Below, piece after piece: positions 1 to 8,323 of a stretch of 64,000 bases of DNA; position 1 is the stretch's first letter, and every line of letters begins with the position of its first letter. Location: assembly GCF_000425405.1 (NCBI RefSeq), contig NZ_KE384369.1, positions 16,009-80,008 on the forward strand. The letters run 5' to 3'. The notes under the pieces were generated by a model. The model worked only from the letters and a program-made list of their open reading frames with translations, made no database searches and had not been told where the DNA came from. The DNA is from Ferrimonas kyonanensis DSM 18153. GTDB taxonomy: Bacteria > Pseudomonadota > Gammaproteobacteria > Enterobacterales > Shewanellaceae. Both the position numbers and the translations under genes were made by a program.

Positions 1-76
1 CGGAGTCGAGCGGTGCCATGATTGGGGTCCACGGATGGTTTCCTGCATCAGAGCATCAGACTCGCTGCCAGGCCAC

Positions 77-111
77 AACAAAAAACGGCAACCCGATTAA
101 GGTTGCCGTTT
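77..111 (-). terminator. Rho-independent terminator of tRNA-Cys
   Basis: The arms AAACGGCAACC and GGTTGCCGTTT form an 11-bp stem. On the minus strand the stem is followed by a run of T, just downstream of the tRNA-Cys 3' end. This is a classical intrinsic terminator. Confidence 0.85.
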
Positions 112-122
112 CTCGTAAAATG

Positions 123-196
123 TGGAGGCGCGTCCCGGAGTCGAACCGAGGTCCACGGATTTGCAATCCGCTGCATAGCCACTCTGCCAACGCGCC
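123..196 (-). tRNA. tRNA-Cys (anticodon GCA)
   Basis: Read on the minus strand, the segment starts GGCGCGT and ends ACGCGCC-T-CCA. This gives a perfect 7-bp acceptor stem, a U discriminator (as expected for tRNA-Cys) and an encoded CCA end. The anticodon loop TTGCAAA carries GCA on a GGA/TCC-type stem, and the T arm contains GGTTCGACTCC. The gene stands alone here, followed by its own terminator; the first 75 bases of the window hold nothing I can identify. Confidence 0.95.
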
Positions 197-346
197 AGTG
201 TTCAATGGTGTTTGAACGCAGCGCATTAAAGCAAATGCCGGTCGCGGGTTCAAGTGGCCACAGAGATTTTGACTCATTTATTTTGAAGTCACGCAATAAT
301 GAGTCATTATTCAACGGAATACGATGCACTAATAGACAGGGATTTC

Positions 347-1204
347 ATGAAAATCGTCGCAATCGGAGGGGGACATGGCCTAAGCCGGGTTCTGCGGGCC
401 ATGGCCCCCTACCCCCATGACCTGACGGCCATCATCGCCACCACCGACAACGGCGGCTCAACCGGCAAACTGAGGCAAACCTTTGGCGGCATCGCCTATG
501 GCGACATTCGCAACTGCCTCAGTAACCTGGTTGCCGATGATCACCTGGGTAAACTGCTGCTCGACTACCGCTTCGATCATGACTCGGATTTGGATGGCCA
601 CAACCTCGGCAACCTAATGTTGCTGGCTCTGGATAACCTCTGTGTTCGCCCCAGTGATGCCATTGAGGTGCTGTGTCGCCTGATGGACGTCAAACAGACA
701 TTGTTGCCGATGTCCGATCACCCCACACAACTGATGGCCCGGTTTGCCAACGGCCAACAGTTGATGGGCGAAACCACGGTCGACGACGCATCCAGCCTGC
801 CAACGGCACTAAAGCTGCACCCCAGCGTCGAAGCGCCCTCTGCGGCGGTAGACGCACTGATGCAAGCGGAACGCATTCTGATAGGGCCCGGCAGCTTACT
901 CACCAGCCTGGCGCCCCCTTGCCTGGTGCCCGAAATTCAGCGTGCAGTCAATCGCAGCCAGGCTCGTACCATCCTCATCAGCAACCTGGCGGCCGAGAGC
1001 GGCTGTGTCGGCGACCTCTCTCCTGAGCGTCAGCAGCAGTTGTTTGAAACCCTGACCGGGGTGCAGATTGACCACCTGCTCAGCCACAGCAAAGACGCCT
1101 TCGACAAACCCAACCATTGGCACCGGCCGCTGCTGGCCGAGCAACAGCGCTATCACTGTCCCATTCGACTGGGAAAAGCGCTGCAGGAGCTGTGCCTACG
1201 TTGA
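347..1204 (+). CDS. yvcK: YvcK/CofD-like family protein (YbhK-type)
   Basis: The 285-residue protein carries the family motifs in order: GGGHGLSRVL near the N-terminus, TDNGGSTGKLR, GDIRNCL, GHNLGNLML and GPGSLLTSL. YvcK proteins bind UDP-sugars (UDP-GlcNAc in Bacillus) in a Rossmann-like, CofD-related fold and are needed for growth on gluconeogenic carbon sources. The start was placed at the ATG of MKIVAIGGG, preceded by ACAGGGA, because the 16 residues upstream in this frame are unlike the family. It is monocistronic and converges with the Hpt gene (stop codons almost adjacent). Whether it has any link to the polysaccharide locus next door is unknown. Confidence 0.85.
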   Translation: MKIVAIGGGHGLSRVLRAMAPYPHDLTAIIATTDNGGSTGKLRQTFGGIAYGDIRNCLSNLVADDHLGKLLLDYRFDHDSDLDGHNLGNLMLLALDNLCVRPSDAIEVLCRLMDVKQTLLPMSDHPTQLMARFANGQQLMGETTVDDASSLPTALKLHPSVEAPSAAVDALMQAERILIGPGSLLTSLAPPCLVPEIQRAVNRSQARTILISNLAAESGCVGDLSPERQQQLFETLTGVQIDHLLSHSKDAFDKPNHWHRPLLAEQQRYHCPIRLGKALQELCLR

Positions 1205-1205
1205 A

Positions 1206-1544
1206 CTAGCTGAGCTGGTCCAGGTAGCCCTGATATCGACTGCGGGTCTGGGCCAGACACTGCAATAGCGCCGGCATTCGTTCACTCACGTCGTTGTCGC
1301 CGCCCTTGGCCCGGGATTCCACCTCTTTGGCCAGTTCAGCCAACGCCTCGGCACCGAAGGTCATGGCCGACCCCTTAATGCTGTGGGCCAAGTCCTGATA
1401 CTGCTGCAACAGGCTCGCCTGCTGCACCTGCACCTCGCGGTGGGCCATCTCATCGATAAACACCGTAATCAACTCTTCCAGCAGATCGTAGCCGGCGTCA
1501 CTGGCCAGGTTGTCGATGCAACGCTCATTGAGTATTTCCGCCAT
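1206..1544 (-). CDS. Stand-alone Hpt (histidine phosphotransfer) protein
   Basis: A 112-residue protein with the Hpt signature AHSIKGSA, giving phosphoacceptor His54 in the expected helical context. It has no kinase or receiver domain. It lies at the edge of the syp-type locus and has its own sigma54 promoter (1580-1595), so it probably relays phosphate to the receiver domains of the SypG-like or SypE-like proteins. In Vibrio fischeri the equivalent function is the C-terminal Hpt domain of the hybrid kinase SypF, a gene that is absent here. The domain call is safe; the partner proteins are inferred from position. Confidence 0.85.
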   Translation of the reverse strand: MAEILNERCIDNLASDAGYDLLEELITVFIDEMAHREVQVQQASLLQQYQDLAHSIKGSAMTFGAEALAELAKEVESRAKGGDNDVSERMPALLQCLAQTRSRYQGYLDQLS

Positions 1545-1567
1545 AACCTCTCCTTGTTAAATGTCAC

Positions 1568-1583
1568 TGGCATTAACTTTGCA
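1568..1583 (+). promoter_or_regulatory. sigma54 promoter for the glycosyltransferase at 1661
   Basis: TGGCAT-N5-TTGCA has the -24 GG and -12 GC elements at exactly the sigma54 spacing (12 nt from the first G of GG to the G of GC). The start site should fall near 1594, about 65 bases before the ATG at 1661. It overlaps an opposing sigma54 promoter and shares its -12 core TTGCAA. Confidence 0.7.
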
Positions 1584-1595
1584 ACCTCTGTGCCA
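1580..1595 (-). promoter_or_regulatory. sigma54 promoter for the Hpt gene
   Basis: On the minus strand TGGCAC-N5-TTGCA is a full sigma54 consensus match. The predicted start is near 1569, giving a leader of about 25 nt before the Hpt ATG at 1544. The -12 element is the same TTGCAA used by the plus-strand promoter at 1568-1583, so the two face each other. Confidence 0.75.
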
Positions 1596-1660
1596 TGAGC
1601 CGCTTTCATCACGGCGGCAGATTGGCAATTCGACATAGCAGCAGCAACCGGGAGACCAAT

Positions 1661-2719
1661 ATGACCCCTGCCCCTAGCGTAAAACTGGTGATAGATGGCC
1701 GCCACTTCGGCGGCATCGAGGCTCACCTGTGCCAGCTCTTCACCAGGCTCAAGCAGCAAGGGGTGCCCTGCCAATTGGTGCTGCTGTCGGCGTATTCAGA
1801 GTCTAGTTTCAAAACGCAACTCAAGTTGCAAAAGATCCCTTTTACCGAGCTCTCTGGAAGTAGCCTGAGTAAGCTACGTCAATTGGCAGTCCTGTCTCAC
1901 CAAGGGGTGCTACACAGTCACGGTTACAAAGCCAACCTAATGACCCGGCTCGCCTGCCGACTCAGTGGCACTCAATCGGTGACGACCTTTCATGCCGGAG
2001 AGCCTGGGCAGGGGCGCCTGGCCTGGTACAATCGCCTCGATAAAGGCAGCGCCCGATTCAGTCTCAATGTGGCGGTCTCCCGCGCCATTGCCAATCAGGT
2101 ACCCGGACCCTGCCCGGTGATTCGAAATTTCGTGTCGCTGAGCCCCGCCGAACCCCGAAACGTGAGCCCCACCCTGAGGGTGGGCTTCATCGGCCGTTAC
2201 TGCCGGGACAAGGGCTTCGATCGCTTCTGTCGCCTCAGTCGACAACTGCCCCAGTATCAGTGGCACAGCTTTGGCCAGGGGCCCCTGTCCGTGAACATCG
2301 ATGCCAGTACCCTCAGCGACCACGGTCATGTCCACAATATCGGCCGGCACCTGGCCAATTTGGACCTGGTGATCATGCCGTCCCGGTTCGAAGGCCTGCC
2401 GCTGGCGGCGCTGGAAGCCATGGCGGCGCAACTGCCGATCATCGCCTACAACGTCGGCGACCTGGCACAACTGGTAGACCATCAGGTAGGCGCACTGATT
2501 GACGCCGGTGACCAGGCGGCAATGATCGACGCCATCCACCAATTTGCCCGTCTCAGCCCCCGGCAACGCAACCAACTGGGCCAGCAGGCTCGGGCTCGGG
2601 TGGAACGAGACTGGCATGGCAATGACACCCTGGCCCGCTACCTGTCCCTGTATCGTCAGGCGGCACAATCTATGCCTGCTGCCAGACCTGCATTTTTCGA
2701 TAGATGGTTGAAGGGCTGA
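1661..2719 (+). CDS. Glycosyltransferase family 4 (syp-type locus)
   Basis: A 352-residue GT-B glycosyltransferase. The N-terminal half contains a glycine-rich start (DGRHFGGIEAHL). The C-terminal donor domain has RVGFIGRYCRDKGFDRF and the family motif PSRFEGLPLAALEAMA ahead of an IAYNVGDLAQLV segment. Such enzymes add sugars from nucleotide donors to a lipid-linked repeat unit on the cytoplasmic face. The start follows CGGGAGA. The last 50 bases overlap the 3' end of the sypG-like gene on the other strand. The sigma54 promoter upstream ties it to the locus regulon; the sugar specificity cannot be read from sequence. Confidence 0.85.
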   Translation: MTPAPSVKLVIDGRHFGGIEAHLCQLFTRLKQQGVPCQLVLLSAYSESSFKTQLKLQKIPFTELSGSSLSKLRQLAVLSHQGVLHSHGYKANLMTRLACRLSGTQSVTTFHAGEPGQGRLAWYNRLDKGSARFSLNVAVSRAIANQVPGPCPVIRNFVSLSPAEPRNVSPTLRVGFIGRYCRDKGFDRFCRLSRQLPQYQWHSFGQGPLSVNIDASTLSDHGHVHNIGRHLANLDLVIMPSRFEGLPLAALEAMAAQLPIIAYNVGDLAQLVDHQVGALIDAGDQAAMIDAIHQFARLSPRQRNQLGQQARARVERDWHGNDTLARYLSLYRQAAQSMPAARPAFFDRWLKG

Positions 2720-4094
2720 CTTCCAACAAGCCGGCGGCCTGAGTGATGTTACCCTCGCAGCGGGCTATGGCCTCTTCGATGGCCTGACGCTCGATGTCCG
2801 CCAGCGACTGCGGCGCACCCACGTCGGCGGGAGACGCTGCAACCGTCACGCTGGCGTCCTCCCCAGGCTGGCTCCACTGAAACTGGGCGGGCGTGTCTTG
2901 GGGGGGCTCACACACCACCTGGTTCAGCGGTGCGGGCAAGTCTTCCTGGGCCACTTTACCGCCGGGGTGGATCACCGCCAGCTGGCGCATCACATTCTGC
3001 AATTGGCGCACATTGCCTGGCCAGCCAAATTTACTCAGGGTCCATTCCGCCTGGCGACTGAAGCCGACGAAGCGTTTGCCTTCCTCACCGCCATACTGTT
3101 GCAAGAAGCGTTTGGCCAGCAACAGCACATCGTCGCCCCGTCGCCGCAGCGGTGGCAAGGTGATGGGAACCACGTGCAGTCGATAATAGAGATCTTCCCG
3201 AAACCGACCCGCTTCCACCTCTTTCCAGGGATCGCGGTTGCTGGCACAGACGACCCGCACATCCACATCAATCAGCGTATCGCTGCCTACGGGCTGAATC
3301 TTGCCGGATTGCAGAAAGCGCAACAACTTGGCTTGCAGATCCAGCTCCATTTCACAGATCTCATCCAGAAACAGGGTGCCTTTGTCGGCGGCCTGAACGC
3401 AGCCCTGACGATCTTTCTGGGCCCCGGTAAACGCGCCTTTGACATGACCAAACAACTCACTTTCCACCAACTCCTTGGGAATGGCGGCGCAGTTCAGCGG
3501 CACGAAGGGTTGACTCTGACGACTGCCGGCCTGGTGCAAGGCTTCGGCACACAGCTCTTTGCCGGTACCGCTCTCACCCAGCACAAACACCGTGGCACGG
3601 CTGTCGGCACTGCGTTCGATCATCTGGTACACCGCCTGCATCGGCGTGCTGGCGCCAACAAAACCGTGGAAACCGGCCCGGCTCTGCTGAGTCTCGTACT
3701 TATCCACCAGCCGGTTCAACGCATAGAAACTGAGGGCATTGTTGACCGTAACCTGCAATCGCCGTGCTTCCACCGGCTTGCTGACGAAATCGTAAGCCCC
3801 CAGTCGCATCGCTTCGACGGCGGTCTCTACCGAACCATGGGCGGTAATCACAATAACCGGAACGGTGCAACCGCTGTTGTGAAGCATGCGCAGAATCTCG
3901 ATGCCGTCGTGATCTGGCAAATTCAGATCCAACAACACCAGCGACGGCAGTTGATTGGCCAGTTTGATCTTGGCATCGGCAAAGGTGGTCACGTGTTCCA
4001 CCACCACTCCGCTGTCTCTCAGATAGGCTTTATACACCTTAGCCAGAGATTCGGTGTCTTCAATCAATAACACTCGTTGAATGGGGTTGGTCAT
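2670..4094 (-). CDS. sypG: sigma54-dependent response regulator, SypG-like
   Basis: A 474-residue NtrC/LuxO-class regulator. The receiver domain (about 5-120) has acidic pair E12-D13, phosphoacceptor D56 in LLDLNLP, Thr in VITAHG and Lys in SKPVE. The AAA+ domain (about 145-380) has Walker A GESGTGKE, the sigma54-contacting loop GAFTGA, Walker B GTLFLDEI and an arginine-rich sensor region. A Fis-type helix-turn-helix (NITQAAGLLEVSPSTIYRK) ends the protein. It is the last gene of the sypABCDE-G-like operon and overlaps the gene upstream by 35 bp; its start follows AGAGGGAG. The sigma54 promoters throughout the locus are its obvious targets. In V. fischeri, SypG activates the syp promoters for biofilm formation. 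Confidence 0.88.
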   Translation of the reverse strand: MTNPIQRVLLIEDTESLAKVYKAYLRDSGVVVEHVTTFADAKIKLANQLPSLVLLDLNLPDHDGIEILRMLHNSGCTVPVIVITAHGSVETAVEAMRLGAYDFVSKPVEARRLQVTVNNALSFYALNRLVDKYETQQSRAGFHGFVGASTPMQAVYQMIERSADSRATVFVLGESGTGKELCAEALHQAGSRQSQPFVPLNCAAIPKELVESELFGHVKGAFTGAQKDRQGCVQAADKGTLFLDEICEMELDLQAKLLRFLQSGKIQPVGSDTLIDVDVRVVCASNRDPWKEVEAGRFREDLYYRLHVVPITLPPLRRRGDDVLLLAKRFLQQYGGEEGKRFVGFSRQAEWTLSKFGWPGNVRQLQNVMRQLAVIHPGGKVAQEDLPAPLNQVVCEPPQDTPAQFQWSQPGEDASVTVAASPADVGAPQSLADIERQAIEEAIARCEGNITQAAGLLEVSPSTIYRKMQVWQQA

Positions 4095-5574
4095 CGCGAA
4101 GCTCCCTCTTTGCCAATCCGACCAGCAGTAATGTGGCATCATCCATAAAGGCATCATTGCCCAGGTGCCATAACATTTCTATCATAGATTCAGGGTCTTC
4201 CTGAAATCCAATCTCAGGAAATGTCAAAAAACTCTCCTGCCAACCGTCAGTGTAGAAAAGCAAACGCGAATTGTCGTCCAGACTGTATGAAAATTCCTGA
4301 TATTGCTGATTTTTTGCTAGTCCGAGCAGTGGTCCCTCCACCCTCAGGTCCTGATTGACGCCCCGGCCGAGCAGCCGCGGTGGCGGATGTCCCGCCGCCG
4401 CCAGAATCAAACCGCCATCGGCATCGACCAGGCAGGCCAACGCCGTTGCCGCCGCGTCCGGCACATGATCACAGCACTCTAACGCGTCGGACAGTCTTGC
4501 CAGCAACGGGCCGGGGCGCCAGGGCTGCTGAGACAAAATGGAGTGAATCAGGCCGCTGGTAGTATGGGCAATAAGCTTGGCGCTGACGCCATGGCCCTGG
4601 CTATCGACCAACATCAGCATTCGAGTGCCGTCTTGCTGGTAATGATCGATCAACAGGTCGCCGCCCCCCAGGCTCTTAGGTTGATGCCTAAGGCTAAACG
4701 ACAGCCTGGCGGTATCTGGCGGGCAGCATGGGCTCAGGGGACGGGTCAGTTGTTGTTCGAGTTGCTGCTCATTGATTTGCAGAAGCTGCCGATGACGAAT
4801 TAACGCCCGCTCAATGCTCTGTGTCAGGCGCGCGGCGGACAGGGGCTTGGTCAGGACCTCATCGATACCACACGCCGCCAACTCGGCCATGCGTTCGCCC
4901 TCGGCGTCACTGCTCATGGCCAGAAATGGCAATGCCGCTCGCTCGGGCTTGGCACACAACCAATGCCGCAAGGTAAGACCATCGCCACCGGGCATGTGCA
5001 GATCGCTCAGCAGCAAGTCCACCGGTTCCTGCTCCAGCCAACTCTGGGCCTGGGCGACGCTGCTGCAGCAGATGACTCGATAGCGAGGCGACAGCCAGGC
5101 GTTGATCACCGCCAACTGACTGCGATCGTCATCGATGACCAGAATGGTGGCGTGCACCGGCCGACCGGAAAACGGCAGTTCAAACAGATTGGCCTGATGG
5201 TGCCAGCGGTAATGGGCTCGGGGAACACAGTGGCCGATCAATCCCAGGCCCATGGCCGACTCGGCGAACGTCAATGGCAGACGACGGGCGTCACTGAGGC
5301 GACGATTGAGGGACACGAACGGCGGGCCATTGTCCTCGATCTGCAGCAAGTATTGCGATCCCGGACGCCGGTACAGATTGATCTGTATGGCCTCGACCTG
5401 GTGACGGGAATGCTGGACCAGGTTATTGAGGTACTCGGACACCGCCGTCAGCACCGGCTCGGCCACCGAATCCACCACCCCGAGGCGACACAGCCCCTGG
5501 GTCAGCTCGATTCTAGCCTGGCGAACACCGGCACGGGTGCCATCGACCGGCAGGGTCAGCAGCAAGGCTTTCAT
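4060..5574 (-). CDS. sypE: SypE-like RsbW kinase / receiver / PP2C phosphatase
   Basis: The 504-residue protein has three parts. Residues about 20-120 form an RsbW-type serine kinase ATPase (N-box EYLNNLVQHS, then IEDNGPPF and AMGLGLIGHC). Residues about 128-250 form a receiver with an Asp triad, DLHMPGGDG and LTKP. The C-terminal half is a PP2C (SpoIIE/RsbU) phosphatase with GGGDLL and VDSQGHG. This architecture is characteristic of V. fischeri SypE, which phosphorylates and dephosphorylates the STAS protein SypA on serine. The start is the ATG of MKALLLT, which overlaps the sypD-like stop as ATGA and follows ACGGAG. It lies between sypD- and sypG-like genes. All catalytic motifs look intact in each domain. 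Confidence 0.88.
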   Translation of the reverse strand: MKALLLTLPVDGTRAGVRQARIELTQGLCRLGVVDSVAEPVLTAVSEYLNNLVQHSRHQVEAIQINLYRRPGSQYLLQIEDNGPPFVSLNRRLSDARRLPLTFAESAMGLGLIGHCVPRAHYRWHHQANLFELPFSGRPVHATILVIDDDRSQLAVINAWLSPRYRVICCSSVAQAQSWLEQEPVDLLLSDLHMPGGDGLTLRHWLCAKPERAALPFLAMSSDAEGERMAELAACGIDEVLTKPLSAARLTQSIERALIRHRQLLQINEQQLEQQLTRPLSPCCPPDTARLSFSLRHQPKSLGGGDLLIDHYQQDGTRMLMLVDSQGHGVSAKLIAHTTSGLIHSILSQQPWRPGPLLARLSDALECCDHVPDAAATALACLVDADGGLILAAAGHPPPRLLGRGVNQDLRVEGPLLGLAKNQQYQEFSYSLDDNSRLLFYTDGWQESFLTFPEIGFQEDPESMIEMLWHLGNDAFMDDATLLLVGLAKRELRDDQPHSTSVID

Positions 5575-6230
5575 CGCCATTCTCCGTTGCAGTAGGGGCT
5601 GTGCGACAACCACTGGACGATTCGGTCACACCATCCCGGCAACCGGTGCGCACGCGCCGAGATGGAGGCCGCCAACGACTTTCCCAGCCTGGGCATAGCG
5701 CCGTTGTCCATCACCACCGCCAGCACCGTCAAGCCATAATGGGATGCAGCCTGAGAAAACTCCTGCAACTCGGTCTCTGTGGTGTGGCCGGCCGAGACCA
5801 CCAGCACCACATGGCGACAGCCGACCTGAACACTGAGGGCGTCGGCTCCGGCATAGTGATCGCAGCTGAACACCACACAGCGGTAACTTTGCTGCCATCG
5901 AAGCAGCGCATCAACCACACTGCGCGCATGCAAACGCTGGCCTCCTTCCAGAGTCAGCGCCAGCTGGTCGAACACCTGCTCCTCCTCGATCAAGGTATGA
6001 CAAGAGATGTCGTCCAGGCTTAAACAGCGGCTGGCAACAGACGATTGTTGCGACCCCATGTCCACCAGCAGGCTGTGGTGCTGGCAGCGGCTTAACTGCC
6101 GACACAACTCCGCGGCCGCGGTCTGAGTCGAGTGCGCCTGGCCGGCACACACGATGGCCAGTTGGTTGATGCCCTGGCAACTGACCATGGTGGCCAGAGA
6201 CGAGAACGTCTGTTCTTGATTGTCGCTCAT
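5571..6230 (-). CDS. sypD: CpsD/BY-kinase-like protein with degenerate nucleotide site (SypD position)
   Basis: A 219-residue protein in the place held by the Wzc/CpsD-type tyrosine kinase SypD. The fold pattern is that of a ParA/BY-kinase P-loop domain: hydrophobic strand LAIVCAG, then HSLLVDMGSQ in the Walker A' position and YRCVVFSCDHY in the Walker B position. The P-loop itself reads GQAHSTQT instead of GxxGxGK[ST], the Asp residues of A' and B are not in their usual form, and there is no tyrosine-rich C-terminal tail. I infer a non-catalytic partner of the chain-length protein; assignment rests on position and remnant pattern. It overlaps both neighbours as ATGA. Confidence 0.6.
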   Translation of the reverse strand: MSDNQEQTFSSLATMVSCQGINQLAIVCAGQAHSTQTAAAELCRQLSRCQHHSLLVDMGSQQSSVASRCLSLDDISCHTLIEEEQVFDQLALTLEGGQRLHARSVVDALLRWQQSYRCVVFSCDHYAGADALSVQVGCRHVVLVVSAGHTTETELQEFSQAASHYGLTVLAVVMDNGAMPRLGKSLAASISARAHRLPGWCDRIVQWLSHSPYCNGEWR

Positions 6231-8323
6231 ATTGCCGCTCCCAATGCAAACAATGCCACTATGCTCAGGGCGTCACGGACGCCGTCGATAAAGATGCGCC
6301 AATTAGACTGATCCTCATTGGGCACATAGACGGTGTCACCCGGCCTCACCAAAGGAATTCGAGCGTAATCCGGATCGGTTACGAAGGCCTGCAAATCAAA
6401 CACTCGAGCCTGGGGATCGCAACAGCTGTGTTGAACCACGATGATCTTTTCGATGTAGGCGTTGTCCGACGGCCCCCCGGCCTCCGCCAGCAAATCCAGT
6501 AGATTCATGGAGTTGTCAAAACTGTACCGGCCCGGCTTTCGTACCGCCCCCATCAGACGCACCACCTGCTCCGACGGCTTTTCCAGCCACTTTCGTTCCC
6601 GTTGGGGCAGGAAAATGGTGTCACCTGGGACCACCTGCGGCAGCACACTCTCATCACCGGTCTCAAAATAGCGGGCCAGATTCAGCTGGGTCACCCGGCT
6701 GGTGGCCCCATTGCGGTGGGTAATGCGAATCTGGCCAAGATCCGCCTCATCGGTGGGGCCATCGGCCGCCGCCAGGATATCAAGGAAGCCGAGCTGGTCG
6801 TTAAACGCGTACCGTCCCGGCGACTCCACCTGGCCGAACACGTAGATGGAGCTTTCCGGGCTCTGCCGTACCCAGGTCGACTTATTGTCGGTGGGATCCC
6901 AGGGCAGCTCATTGACCACCACGGTATCGCCGGCCACCAGGGTGGGCAGGCTCGCATAATCCCCCCCTTGTTTAATGAACTTATCTAAATCAAACAGCCG
7001 TTTATTGCCATTTTCTTTAACGATCTCAATCTCCGCCAGGTTGGCATGCTGCAAGGGGCCACCGGCGTGGGCAAACAGGTCGAGAAACGACATGCCATCG
7101 TCCCATTCATAGCGTCCGGGTCGATTCATGGCACCGATGATCTTGATCGCCTTATCCGAGGGGATCTTCAGCCAGGACTTCTCGTTAACGTCGGTTTTTT
7201 CCGGCACAAAAATCACGTCACCGGGCTCGATGGCCGGCAACCGGCCGTTTGCCTGGTTCTCGGTGTAGGACAACAGGTTCACCTCCACCACCGATTGGTC
7301 CTGGCGCAACAAGCGAATGTTGCGAGTCTCAGCGAACCGGGTCGGGCCGCCGGCATTGGCCAACAGATCCAGGAAGGTCACGTTATCGCCGGTTTCATAG
7401 GCCCCCGGGGCCTGAACCTCCCCCATAACGTACACGGTACGCTGGGTGTTGGAGACCACATCCACCTGAATCGGGACGTAAATAAGGGTTCCAGCGCCGA
7501 TGGGTGGCAACATCTCCGCCGTGCCCTCATCGAGGTAGGTTTTGAGATCAAACAGGTAAGGCGTGTTGCCGCTGATCACCCGAATGTGGCTGACGTCGGC
7601 ATAGCGGGTAACCCCCTCGGCCCGCATCAGGGCATCGACGATGCTCATGGTGCCCTTTAACGCGAAACTGCCGGGATTACGCACCTCACCAAACAGGGTG
7701 ATGGAGTCGGCATCGCCACCGCCATCGCCACCGGCGATCAACGAGCGGGCATCGAAATTCACCTCGACGTTGCCGGTCAGCGGCGACGCCGGCACAAACA
7801 ACTCGTCTTCGGTCTGTAACTTGGGCAACAGGGTCTCGTCGCCACTGTCCAGGTAGGCCTTGTAGTCGAAACTCAGCCGCTGCTCTCCCCGACGCACCTG
7901 CAACTTATCCAGCTGGGCACCGGGACGTAATCCCCCGGCAGCCTGTATTGCCATCTGCACATTGCCATCGGCCGGCAACAGCACTTCCCCAGGGGCCTGG
8001 ACGTAGCCCAGTACTCGAATCAGCAATTGCCGCTGACTGAGCTCGACGTCAAATTGGTCCAGGTTAAGGTACACCGTCGACAGAGCCAGTTGGATGGCGC
8101 TACGCGCCTGAGCCAGAGTCTTGCCTCTGAGGTTGACCTTGCCCACCTCCGGCAAGCGGATTTTTCCCAGTTTATCCAGGGTAAACGGCTGCTCAAAGTC
8201 AACCTCGCCTGGCATGATGATCACCACCGCATCGCCGGGTTGCAACTCTCTGGCGCTGTCATCGGCAACGCTTAACGACGGCAGAGTCAGCAGGATTAGG
8301 ACCATCAGCAGGCGCATCATCAT
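6227..8323 (-). CDS. sypC: Outer-membrane polysaccharide export protein with six SLBB repeats (SypC-like)
   Basis: A 698-residue Wza-family exporter. After a signal peptide (ends near SLSVADD) comes a poly-export domain (LQPGDAVVIIMPGEVDFEQPF). Six SLBB-like units follow, each with a G-x-V/M-x-x-PG-x-(Y/F/V) start and an A-x-A-GG-P-type end (for example VYVMGEVQAPGAYE, IKIIGAMNRPGRYE, IYVFGQVESPGRYA, VRLMGAVRKPGRYS). The C-terminus is hydrophobic. Ordinary Wza proteins are about 350-380 residues with two or three SLBB units, so this is an expanded form. The start is the first of three ATG codons after GGAGGGAG; TAATG overlap upstream and ATGA overlap downstream show translational coupling. 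Confidence 0.88.
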   Translation of the reverse strand: MMMRLLMVLILLTLPSLSVADDSARELQPGDAVVIIMPGEVDFEQPFTLDKLGKIRLPEVGKVNLRGKTLAQARSAIQLALSTVYLNLDQFDVELSQRQLLIRVLGYVQAPGEVLLPADGNVQMAIQAAGGLRPGAQLDKLQVRRGEQRLSFDYKAYLDSGDETLLPKLQTEDELFVPASPLTGNVEVNFDARSLIAGGDGGGDADSITLFGEVRNPGSFALKGTMSIVDALMRAEGVTRYADVSHIRVISGNTPYLFDLKTYLDEGTAEMLPPIGAGTLIYVPIQVDVVSNTQRTVYVMGEVQAPGAYETGDNVTFLDLLANAGGPTRFAETRNIRLLRQDQSVVEVNLLSYTENQANGRLPAIEPGDVIFVPEKTDVNEKSWLKIPSDKAIKIIGAMNRPGRYEWDDGMSFLDLFAHAGGPLQHANLAEIEIVKENGNKRLFDLDKFIKQGGDYASLPTLVAGDTVVVNELPWDPTDNKSTWVRQSPESSIYVFGQVESPGRYAFNDQLGFLDILAAADGPTDEADLGQIRITHRNGATSRVTQLNLARYFETGDESVLPQVVPGDTIFLPQRERKWLEKPSEQVVRLMGAVRKPGRYSFDNSMNLLDLLAEAGGPSDNAYIEKIIVVQHSCCDPQARVFDLQAFVTDPDYARIPLVRPGDTVYVPNEDQSNWRIFIDGVRDALSIVALFALGAAI

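Noticed and set aside
1-76. A second tRNA or gene end at the left edge
   Set aside because: GGTCCACGGAT is repeated from the tRNA-Cys region, but no cloverleaf or reading frame can be supported in 75 bases.
2898-4070. Long plus-strand open frame (390 codons) over the sypG-like gene
   Set aside because: It is the antisense shadow of a gene with intact receiver, AAA+ and HTH motifs; its own translation shows no domain.
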